The translations under genes were made by a program, and so were the position numbers. A DNA stretch of 11,936 bases, taken from the NCBI GenBank assembly GCA_018396935.1, contig JAGTRA010000019.1:1-11936 (forward strand), in the 5' to 3' direction. Source of the stretch: Candidatus Bathyarchaeota archaeon (GTDB lineage: Archaea > Thermoproteota > Bathyarchaeia > Bathyarchaeales > Bathycorpusculaceae). Shown one piece after another: positions 6,689 through 11,936 of the stretch (position 1 is its first letter; every line of letters starts with the position of its first letter). The notes under the pieces were generated by a model. The model saw nothing but the letters and a program-made list of their open reading frames with translations. It was not told the origin of the DNA and searched no databases.

Positions 6689-7220
6689 GGAAGAGATTAT
6701 CCAACTATGGGAAACTAACCCTATGCTTAAGCCGAGAATTGAAAAAGTAGTTGTTAATATGTGTGTTGGAAAATCTGGCGAAATCCTGGAGAAAGCCTCT
6801 AAAGTTTTGGAGGAATTAACCGGTCAAAAACCCTGTAAGAGAAAAGCTAAACGGACAATAAGAGATTTTGGCATAAGAAGGGGTGAGCCTATCGCTTGTG
6901 TAGTCACCCTCAGGAAAGAGAGAGCTGTAGAATTCCTTAAAAAAGCGTTGTATGTTGTTGGATATAAACTCCCCAAAAGTTGTTTTGACAAGTTTGGCAA
7001 CTTTGCCTTTGGCATCAAGGAACATATAGAGATTCCAGGCGTGAAGTATGATCCTGAGGTTGGGATATTTGGGATGGATGTATGTGTTTCCCTTTGTCGT
7101 GCTGGCTGGCGGGTTAAATACAGGCGGAGGGCGCGATCCAAAATTGGTTCAAGACACTTATTAACTCGCGATGAAGCTATGATCTTCATGAAGAACTTTT
7201 TAGGAGTTGAGATATCCTAG
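6681..7220 (+). CDS. rplE: Large-subunit ribosomal protein uL5 (L5)
   Basis: uL5 binds 5S rRNA and forms part of the central protuberance. The 179-residue product has the archaeal L5 blocks [66 protein letters not shown] and [23 protein letters not shown]. The start is GTG at 6681, inside the end of eS4; GGAGGT at 6667-6672 lies 8 bases upstream and supports it. The 8-base overlap with eS4 suggests translational coupling. uS14 follows within a dozen bases. Confidence 0.98.
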   Translation: MSEEEIIQLWETNPMLKPRIEKVVVNMCVGKSGEILEKASKVLEELTGQKPCKRKAKRTIRDFGIRRGEPIACVVTLRKERAVEFLKKALYVVGYKLPKSCFDKFGNFAFGIKEHIEIPGVKYDPEVGIFGMDVCVSLCRAGWRVKYRRRARSKIGSRHLLTRDEAMIFMKNFLGVEIS

Positions 7221-7226
7221 GAGGTG
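7220..7226 (+). promoter_or_regulatory. Shine-Dalgarno site fixing the uS14 start
   Basis: GGAGGTG begins on the last base of the uL5 stop. It is 5 bases from the TTG at 7232 but only 2 bases from the in-frame GTG at 7229, which favours the TTG. Confidence 0.7.
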
Positions 7227-7231
7227 GAGTG

Positions 7232-7396
7232 TTGGCTAAACAGAAACCTAAAAAGGAACGAAAATTCGGTAAGGGTTCTAGACCTTGTATAAGATGTGGA
7301 TCATACGGCCCAATAATTAGGCGATACAAACTGTACATTTGTAGGCACTGCTTTAGGGAAGTCGCAAAGAAATTAGGCTTTCGTAAATATGAGTGA
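7232..7396 (+). CDS. rpsN: Small-subunit ribosomal protein uS14 (S14), zinc-ribbon type
   Basis: This 54-residue gene sits between uL5 and uS8, the standard place for uS14. It reads (M)[17 protein letters not shown], then Cys19-x2-Cys22 and Cys37-x2-Cys40, a complete zinc ribbon, and ends KKLGFRKYE. The KFGKGSR lead before the first cysteine pair is typical of archaeal S14. It helps assemble the 30S head. The TTG at 7232 was chosen because of the spacing to GGAGGTG; the GTG one codon earlier (7229) is the alternative and changes only one residue. TGA is at 7394-7396, and uS8 starts 12 bases later. Confidence 0.95.
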   Translation: MAKQKPKKERKFGKGSRPCIRCGSYGPIIRRYKLYICRHCFREVAKKLGFRKYE

Positions 7397-7408
7397 GCGG
7401 GGGAAATT

Positions 7409-7792
7409 ATGGACGTATTAGCAAATGGGTTAACTGCCATATTTAATAGTGAGATGAGGAATAAACGTGAGTGTGTAATTAGCCCAGCGTCTAAGCTGTT
7501 GGGTAAAGTTCTTCGTGTTATGCAGCTTCACGGCTACATTGGAGAGTTCGAGTTTATAGACGATGGGCGTTCAGGTAAATTTAAGGTTCAACTTCTTGGC
7601 AGAATAAATAAGTGCGGAGCAATCAAGCCACGTTTTCCAGTGAGTGTAGATGAAATAGAAGATTGGGAGAAAAAATTCCTACCATCTCGGGATATGGGTA
7701 TCCTAATAGTCTCAACCTCTCATGGAGTGATGTCCCATAGGGAAGCGAAGGCAAAGGGTATAGGCGGTAGGCTTCTAGCTTTCGTTTATTAG
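7409..7792 (+). CDS. rpsH: Small-subunit ribosomal protein uS8 (S8)
   Basis: uS8 binds the central domain of 16S rRNA and, in several prokaryotes, can also bind its own operon mRNA to limit translation. The 127-residue chain has the archaeal S8 blocks [71 protein letters not shown] and the C-terminal [26 protein letters not shown]. The ATG has only a weak purine-rich GCGGGGG site upstream. Whether autoregulation operates here cannot be judged from the sequence. uL6 begins 11 bases after the stop. Confidence 0.98.
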   Translation: MDVLANGLTAIFNSEMRNKRECVISPASKLLGKVLRVMQLHGYIGEFEFIDDGRSGKFKVQLLGRINKCGAIKPRFPVSVDEIEDWEKKFLPSRDMGILIVSTSHGVMSHREAKAKGIGGRLLAFVY

Positions 7793-7803
7793 GGAGATGA
7801 ATA

Positions 7804-8358
7804 ATGGTGCAAGCCATAAAAGTTTCACGGATCATTGAAGTTCCAGATGACGTAGAGGTGCATTTAGAGGGGAAAAAAGTTATAGTAAAGGGATCAAAGG
7901 GAACCCTAACAAGGGACTTCTCTAAGGAACCTGTCTCTATAGAGCTTATTGAAGGTGGTAAAAAGGTTCATGTATGGGCAAACTGGCCAAGAAGAAGAGA
8001 AAGCGCTCTCGTGGGAACAATTGCTGCACATATAAAAAATATGATAGTTGGAGTTCAGAAGGGCTTTACTTATAAGCTTAAAATAGTTTTCTCTCACTTT
8101 CCGATATCCGTTAAAGTTCAAGATAAAGTGGTTCTAATAGAGAACTTCGTTGGTGAGAGAGCTCCAAGGAAAGCGAGGATAGTTGGAGATGTTAAAGTTA
8201 AGGTTTCCGGAGACGATGTAATAGTGCAAGGCATCGACCTAGAGGCTGTTAGTCAAACAGCAGCAAACATAGAGCAGGCAACAAAGATTAGGAATAAAGA
8301 TCCAAGGGTCTTTCTTGACGGTATATATTTATATGAGCGGAGTGAGGGTATGGATTAG
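7804..8358 (+). CDS. rplF: Large-subunit ribosomal protein uL6 (L6)
   Basis: uL6 lies near the factor-binding site of the 50S subunit, next to the sarcin-ricin loop. The 184-residue length is normal for archaea. Two repeated L6 domains are visible: the first around IEVPDDVEVHLEGKKVIVKG with GTLTRDF, the second around FPISVKVQDKVVLIENFVGER and DVIVQGIDLEAVSQTAANIEQAT, ending KDPRVFLDGIYLYER. The ATG at 7804 is preceded by GGAGATGA, a usable Shine-Dalgarno site. Only two bases separate its stop from the eL32 ATG. Confidence 0.98.
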   Translation: MVQAIKVSRIIEVPDDVEVHLEGKKVIVKGSKGTLTRDFSKEPVSIELIEGGKKVHVWANWPRRRESALVGTIAAHIKNMIVGVQKGFTYKLKIVFSHFPISVKVQDKVVLIENFVGERAPRKARIVGDVKVKVSGDDVIVQGIDLEAVSQTAANIEQATKIRNKDPRVFLDGIYLYERSEGMD

Positions 8359-8360
8359 CC

Positions 8361-8885
8361 ATGAAAAAAATGGAACAAGCTGATCTAGAAAAGGCCCTAC
8401 GCCTTAGAGAGCAAATAAAGAGAAAGCGACCTGACTTTGTTAGGCAGGAGAGTTGGCGTTATGATAGGCTTAAGGAGAACTGGCGCAGGCCTAAGGGTAT
8501 AGATAATAAGATGCGGCAGAAGAAAAAGGGATGGCCTCCAACGGTTAATGTAGGATATCGTGGGCCAAAGACCACAAGAGGGTTGCACCCATCTGGATAT
8601 GAGGAAGTTCTAGTCCATAACGTTGATGAGGTCGCTAAAGTTAACCCTGAAACTCAAGCTATTCGTATAGCTCATACCGTTGGAAAAAAGACAAGGATGC
8701 TAATCATAGCGGAAGCTAAAAAGATGAATATAAAAATCCTGAATCTCAGGGAGTCTGAAGAATTTAAATCCGAATCAGTAAGTGCAGAAGAAACTAAGGG
8801 AGAACAGTCAGAAATCGGGAAGGAAAAGGCCTCTTTAAATGCTGATAAAAGCTCTGAAGAGGTGAAGTCGTATGGTGAATCTTAG
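8361..8885 (+). CDS. rpl32e: Large-subunit ribosomal protein eL32 (L32e) with acidic tail
   Basis: eL32 is a 50S protein of archaea and eukaryotes. The conserved core is clear: RKRPDFVRQESWRYDRLKEN, WRRPKGIDNKMRQKKKGWPP, VGYRGPKTTRGLHPSGYEE and the C-terminal helix region ending near KILNLR at residue 130. The 174-residue total is long for an archaeal family usually close to 130. The extra 44 residues hold 13 Glu/Asp and 10 Ser and no Arg, and look disordered. The tail overlaps the start of eL19 by 14 bases, so part of it is written over the eL19 Shine-Dalgarno site and first codons. An in-frame ATG at 8370 is a possible shorter start. Confidence 0.96.
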   Translation: MKKMEQADLEKALRLREQIKRKRPDFVRQESWRYDRLKENWRRPKGIDNKMRQKKKGWPPTVNVGYRGPKTTRGLHPSGYEEVLVHNVDEVAKVNPETQAIRIAHTVGKKTRMLIIAEAKKMNIKILNLRESEEFKSESVSAEETKGEQSEIGKEKASLNADKSSEEVKSYGES

Positions 8886-9327
8886 AACTCAGCGTCGATT
8901 AGCTGCCAAGATATTAAAAGTTGGGGAAAATAGGGTTTGGATAGATCCTAATAGAATAGAAGATGTTGAGGCAGCTATAACTCGTGAAGAAATTAAAAAG
9001 CTTATTCATGAAGGGGTTATTAAGCCACTACAGGAAAAAGGTGTAAGTAGGGCTAGAGCGAGAGTTATCCATGAGAAAAAGAAAAAAGGACTACGCCGGG
9101 GTCCTGGAAGTAGAAGTGGAAGTGCCGGGGCGATAATATCAAAGAAAGAGGTTTGGATGAAGAGGATTCGAGCATTAAGAAAGAGACTTAGAGAGCTGAA
9201 GGAGAAGAAGCTAATTGATCAAAGCACTTATCGTGATCTGTATAGCATGGCTAAGAGTGGACGCTTCAAGTCTGTAGCGGATATGGAGCGTTATATCGAA
9301 AGCCATAACCTATGGAGGAAGCGTTGA
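8872..9327 (+). CDS. rpl19e: Large-subunit ribosomal protein eL19 (L19e)
   Basis: eL19 is a long, basic helical protein of the 50S subunit and takes part in an inter-subunit bridge. The 151-residue length fits the family. Recognisable blocks are NLRTQRRLAAKILKVGENRVWIDP, IKKLIHEGVIKPLQEKGVSRAR, KKKGLRRGPGSRSGSAGA and WMKRIRALRKRLRELKEKK. GAGGTGA at 8859-8865 lies 6 bases before the ATG at 8872, so this start is well supported even though it lies inside eL32. The uL18 ATG follows its TGA directly. Confidence 0.98.
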   Translation: MVNLRTQRRLAAKILKVGENRVWIDPNRIEDVEAAITREEIKKLIHEGVIKPLQEKGVSRARARVIHEKKKKGLRRGPGSRSGSAGAIISKKEVWMKRIRALRKRLRELKEKKLIDQSTYRDLYSMAKSGRFKSVADMERYIESHNLWRKR

Positions 9328-9924
9328 ATGGCTAAAGATGCACGTTATTGCGTTCCATATCGTAGAAGAAGAGAGGGAAAAACAAATTATAGAAAGCGGA
9401 AAGCCCTGATTGTTTCGGGCAAACCGCGTTTGGTTGTTCGCGGATCCCTAAAGAATATAATTGCTCAAATCATAGTAGCTAAGCCTCATGGAGATGAAGT
9501 TATAGTTTCAGCCCATAGCAGGGAACTTATAAAGTATGGTTGGCGTGCCCCTAGGGGTAATGTACCCGCAGCTTATCTCACTGGCTTCTTATGCGCCTTA
9601 AAAGCTAAATCAATGGGTGTGAAGGAGGCTTTGCTTGATATTGGCCTACACACACCATCCAAGGGTTCACGAGTTTTTGCAGCATTAAAAGGAGCTATTG
9701 ATGCTGGGCTTGCTATACCCCATAGCGAGGAAATACTTCCTGATGATAGTAGGGTTGTAGGCGAGCACATTGCAAATTATGCGAAAATGCTATCTGCAAA
9801 TTATGAGAAATATGCTTCAACTTTCTCACAATACATTAAAAATAGCATTTCGCCCGAGAATCTTCCACAACATGTTGCAGAGGTAAAAGAGGCGATAATT
9901 ACAGCTTTAAGTGGAGGAAAGTGA
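9328..9924 (+). CDS. rplR: Large-subunit ribosomal protein uL18 (L18)
   Basis: uL18 binds 5S rRNA together with uL5, encoded earlier in the operon. The 198-residue product has the archaeal/eukaryotic L18 (L5e-like) pattern: [88 protein letters not shown] and a helical C-terminal end. The start is the ATG immediately after the eL19 stop. Its TGA (9922-9924) lies just before the uS5 ATG and overlaps the alternative uS5 GTG. Confidence 0.98.
   Translation: MAKDARYCVPYRRRREGKTNYRKRKALIVSGKPRLVVRGSLKNIIAQIIVAKPHGDEVIVSAHSRELIKYGWRAPRGNVPAAYLTGFLCALKAKSMGVKEALLDIGLHTPSKGSRVFAALKGAIDAGLAIPHSEEILPDDSRVVGEHIANYAKMLSANYEKYASTFSQYIKNSISPENLPQHVAEVKEAIITALSGGK
9913..9917 (+). promoter_or_regulatory. Shine-Dalgarno site favouring the uS5 ATG
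   Basis: GGAGG lies 9 bases before the ATG at 9927 and only 3 bases before the in-frame GTG at 9921. The spacing favours the ATG. Confidence 0.6.
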
Positions 9925-9926
9925 AA

Positions 9927-10562
9927 ATGTCTATCGAAAAGTCTAGTAGCTTAGAAGGGTGGATACCTAGAACGCGTTTAGGAAAACTAGTTCAGGAAGG
10001 CAAGATCACCTCTATTGAAGAGGTTTTTATGGAAGGCTACTCGATACGTGAGCCCCAAATAGTTGATGCTCTACTTCCAGATCTCCAAGAGGAAGTTATT
10101 AACATAAGTCTCGTTCAGAAGCAGACAGATGCGGGGGAAAGATCTAGGTTTAAGGCCATAGTTGCTGTGGGAAATCGAGATGGTTATATAGGATTAGGCT
10201 CTGGGAAAGCCAGTCAGGTGCGAACAGCTATAGAGAAAGCTGCAGCAGCTGCTAGACTAAATATAGTGCCCGTAAGGCGTGGATGCGGTAGTTGGGAGTG
10301 CGGTTGTGGGAAACCTCACTCAGTTCCATTTAGGGTTGAGGGTAAATGTGGTAGTGTAAGGATCGTGGTTATACCTGGCCCCAGGGGCCTCGGCCTTGTT
10401 GCAAGCGAGGTCGCAAAGGTGATATTAGGTCTTGCTGGGATTCATGACTGTTGGACTAGAAGTTATGGATCGACGAGAACCATTCCATCCTTCGCGTTCG
10501 CAGTTTTTGATGCTCTGAAAAAGACTTACGCTCTGGTCACTCCAACAGACTGGGTGAGGTAG
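9927..10562 (+). CDS. rpsE: Small-subunit ribosomal protein uS5 (S5)
   Basis: uS5 sits at the mRNA entry tunnel of the 30S subunit and affects decoding accuracy. With the ATG at 9927 the chain has 211 residues, normal for archaea. Motifs are GWIPRTRLGKLVQEGKI at the N-terminus, the double-stranded-RNA-binding-like S5 domain with ERSRFKAIVAVGNRDGYIGLG and KASQVRTAIEKAAAAARLN, and the C-terminal domain with PGPRGLGLVASEVAKVILGLAGI and CWTRSYGSTRT. The cysteine-containing segment GCGSWECGCGKPHSVPF is the one seen in archaeal and eukaryotic S5. GTG at 9921 would add two residues. uL30 starts on the base after the stop. Confidence 0.98.
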   Translation: MSIEKSSSLEGWIPRTRLGKLVQEGKITSIEEVFMEGYSIREPQIVDALLPDLQEEVINISLVQKQTDAGERSRFKAIVAVGNRDGYIGLGSGKASQVRTAIEKAAAAARLNIVPVRRGCGSWECGCGKPHSVPFRVEGKCGSVRIVVIPGPRGLGLVASEVAKVILGLAGIHDCWTRSYGSTRTIPSFAFAVFDALKKTYALVTPTDWVR

Positions 10563-11051
10563 TTGTCTGAGTTTATGGAAAAGCGAAAGTGTATTGCAGC
10601 GATTAAAATCCGTGGAACTATACGGGCGCCGCTAGAGGTAAGGGAAACCCTCAGAATGCTTAATCTAAAACGAACAAACTACGCCATTCTAATCGATGAT
10701 AGACCATCTTTCATCGGAATGCTTAGAACAGCCCAGAACTATGTAACCTGGGGGGAGATCTCAAAGGATACAATCGCCCTCCTGATTGAGAAGCGTGGGC
10801 GTCTTGCTGGAAATAAAGAGATAACCGAAGAATACCTGCAGGAAATAGGATACAAATCAATTGATGAACTGGCTGAAGATATATTCAATTGCAAAGTTGA
10901 GTACTGGAAACTTCCTGGGATTCAACCCTACTTCAGGCTACATCCACCTACCAAGGGCTTCAGAGGTAAAATAAAGAAGAGCTATTCTATGGGTGGAGAA
11001 CTTGGATATCGAGGAGAAACCATTAACGAGCTTATACGGCGAATGATTTAA
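10563..11051 (+). CDS. rpmD: Large-subunit ribosomal protein uL30 (L30)
   Basis: The 162-residue product is the long archaeal/eukaryotic form of L30 (related to eukaryotic L7), not the 60-residue bacterial form. The core IAAIKIRGTIRAPLEVRETL with LNLKRTNYAILIDD and MLRTAQNYVTWGEI is diagnostic; the C-terminal part has FRLHPPTKGFRGKIKKSYSMGGELGYRG. The TTG at 10563 directly follows the uS5 stop, and GGTGAGGT just upstream is a good Shine-Dalgarno site at short spacing. An in-frame ATG at 10575 is possible but lies 14 bases from that site. In most archaea uL15 comes next; here a spacer and an Hsp20-like gene intervene. Confidence 0.97.
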   Translation: MSEFMEKRKCIAAIKIRGTIRAPLEVRETLRMLNLKRTNYAILIDDRPSFIGMLRTAQNYVTWGEISKDTIALLIEKRGRLAGNKEITEEYLQEIGYKSIDELAEDIFNCKVEYWKLPGIQPYFRLHPPTKGFRGKIKKSYSMGGELGYRGETINELIRRMI

Positions 11052-11065
11052 AATCATACGCTTTG

Positions 11066-11080
11066 GCGATACCTTTTATA
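11066..11080 (+). promoter_or_regulatory. possible internal promoter before the Hsp20-like gene
   Basis: The 62-base gap after uL30 is the longest one inside the array. It contains GCGATACCTTTTATA, with TTTTATA (11074-11080) as a TATA candidate. A start about 26 bases beyond its centre would be near 11103, just before GTGGGGA (11107-11113) and the ATG at 11120. The box is only a moderate match and the upstream BRE is weak, so transcription may simply continue from uL30. Confidence 0.35.
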
Positions 11081-11119
11081 GTCAGTTTAGGAATGCCATT
11101 GTGTTAGTGGGGAATGTCC

Positions 11120-11545
11120 ATGGGGCGAAAAAAGAAGCTTAAGCGTCACGGTTGGCCAAAGAAAAACAAAAGATTCAATGGGGACACATTTAGGATGAAA
11201 TATGTTAAAATTGGGGGTTCCCAACCACATAAATACGGCGTCTTAAAAACCTTCACTAAAAAAATGATGAAGGAACCTGCTCCATTAATAGACGTGTTTC
11301 AAAATGGGGATTATATAACAGTAGTTGCTGAGCTTAAAGGTTTTCGACGTGAGAATATAAAGGTAGAAGTTGAGGGTCAACGTTTAACATTGTCTGCTAA
11401 AGCTTCTAACCGTAAATTCTATAAGGTTTTAAGTCTTCCAAACAAAGTGTTGCCTGAAAGTCTTCGCACAAACTACAAGAATGGTGTACTTGAGATACGC
11501 TTAAAAAAAGCTTTAGTGCAAAAAATAAACAAAGTGGCTGGTTAA
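11120..11545 (+). CDS. small Hsp20/alpha-crystallin-like protein with basic N-terminus
   Basis: With the ATG at 11120 the product has 141 residues. Residues 55-130 read as an alpha-crystallin/Hsp20 domain: PLIDVFQNGDYITVVAELKGF, RRENIKVEVEGQRLTLSA, then RKFYKVLSLPNKVLPESL and the signature YKNGVLEIRLKK. The loop between LTLSA and KFYKV is very short, and no I-x-I motif follows the domain, so large oligomers of the classic type are not expected. Residues 1-50 are strongly basic (17 Lys/Arg, one acidic residue) and look like a ribosomal protein extension. It lies between uL30 and uL15, with uL15 starting one base after its stop. GTGGGGA is 6 bases before the ATG at 11120; ATG at 11114 is too close. 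A chaperone or RNA-bound role in ribosome assembly is inference only; a CS/p23-type fold is the alternative. Confidence 0.8.
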   Translation: MGRKKKLKRHGWPKKNKRFNGDTFRMKYVKIGGSQPHKYGVLKTFTKKMMKEPAPLIDVFQNGDYITVVAELKGFRRENIKVEVEGQRLTLSAKASNRKFYKVLSLPNKVLPESLRTNYKNGVLEIRLKKALVQKINKVAG

Positions 11546-11546
11546 A

Positions 11547-11936
11547 ATGCCTCATAGGCTCAGGAAGATTAGGAAGAAGCGTGGTACTCGTACAGTTGGC
11601 TATGGCCGCGTAGGTCAGCATAGAAAAACAGGCTCTAAGGGCGAGCGGAGAGCAGGGCGACATAAGCATGGTTGGACCTACGTACTTAGATATGAACCAG
11701 ATTACTTTGGCAAGAGAGGCTTTACTTCACCTGCAAGTTTAAGGCGCATTGAAAATATTATAAATGTTGGGGAACTTGAAGAAATGGCGGAAAAAATAGG
11801 CGCTACTGAAAAAGATGGCAAGATATTCCTTGACCTAACGAGCCTAGGATATACAAAGCTATTGGGAAGAGGAAGAGTTAAAAAAGCCTTCATAATAAAA
11901 GTTCCATCGACTTCGGAGGCTGCTGCTGAGAAAATA
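11547..11936 (+). CDS. rplO: Large-subunit ribosomal protein uL15 (L15), partial at 3' end
   Basis: The first 130 codons are present and the gene runs off the window end. uL15 is a late-assembling 50S protein. The archaeal N-terminus is clear: MPHRLRKIRKKRGTRTVGYG with GRVGQHRKTGSKGERRAG and RHKHGWTYVLRYEPDYFGKRGF, then INVGELEEMAEKIG and LTSLGYTKLLGRGRV of the C-terminal L15 domain. The ATG comes one base after the Hsp20-like stop (TAAAATG), so the two genes are probably coupled. In archaea secY usually follows uL15, but that lies outside the window. Confidence 0.97.
   Translation, partial: MPHRLRKIRKKRGTRTVGYGRVGQHRKTGSKGERRAGRHKHGWTYVLRYEPDYFGKRGFTSPASLRRIENIINVGELEEMAEKIGATEKDGKIFLDLTSLGYTKLLGRGRVKKAFIIKVPSTSEAAAEKI

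Noticed and set aside
6824..7189. 121-codon minus-strand frame inside uL5
   Set aside because: uL5 is unambiguous on the plus strand; the antisense frame shows no domain and no promoter.
1..11936. tRNA, rRNA, CRISPR arrays, insertion sequences or attachment sites
   Set aside because: None seen on either strand; the window is almost fully occupied by protein genes, and the three gaps over 40 bases contain only promoter-like sequence.

Overview
The window comes from an archaeon. It carries ribosomal proteins found only in archaea and eukaryotes (eS4, eL32, eL19), the archaeal RNase P subunit Rnp1, an archaeal-type zinc-ribbon uS14, and TATA/BRE-like promoters. The DNA is moderately AT-rich. 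Gene order and content resemble TACK-type lineages, possibly Bathyarchaeia, but this placement is an inference and not secure. The hydrogenase maturation genes suggest an anaerobe that makes a [NiFe] hydrogenase.

Region 1 (1-2756) is a hydrogenase maturation cluster. The C-terminal end of hypF is followed by hypC and hypD on the plus strand. hypE lies on the minus strand and converges on hypD with a 7-base gap. Together they build and carry the Fe(CN)2CO group: HypF and HypE make cyanide from carbamoyl phosphate, and HypC and HypD assemble it on iron. hypA and hypB are not in view.

Region 2 (2757-2873) is a divergent intergenic region. It holds a good TATA/BRE-like promoter for the ribosomal operon and, near the predicted transcription start, an imperfect 16-bp palindrome.

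Region 3 (2874-11051) is a tightly packed archaeal S10-distal/spc ribosomal protein operon: uL22, uS3, uL29, Rnp1, uS17, uL14, uL24, eS4, uL5, uS14, uS8, uL6, eL32, eL19, uL18, uS5, uL30. Genes overlap or lie only a few bases apart, and several use GTG or TTG starts set by nearby Shine-Dalgarno sites. The usual upstream partners uL3, uL4, uL23, uL2 and uS19 are absent, so the operon starts at uL22 here. uL24 and eL32 carry long charged C-terminal tails.

Region 4 (11052-11936) holds the most unusual item. The normally adjacent uL30 and uL15 genes are separated by a short spacer with a possible promoter and a gene for a small alpha-crystallin/Hsp20-like protein. This protein has a strongly basic, ribosomal-protein-like N-terminus. 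uL15 follows after one base and runs off the window end.
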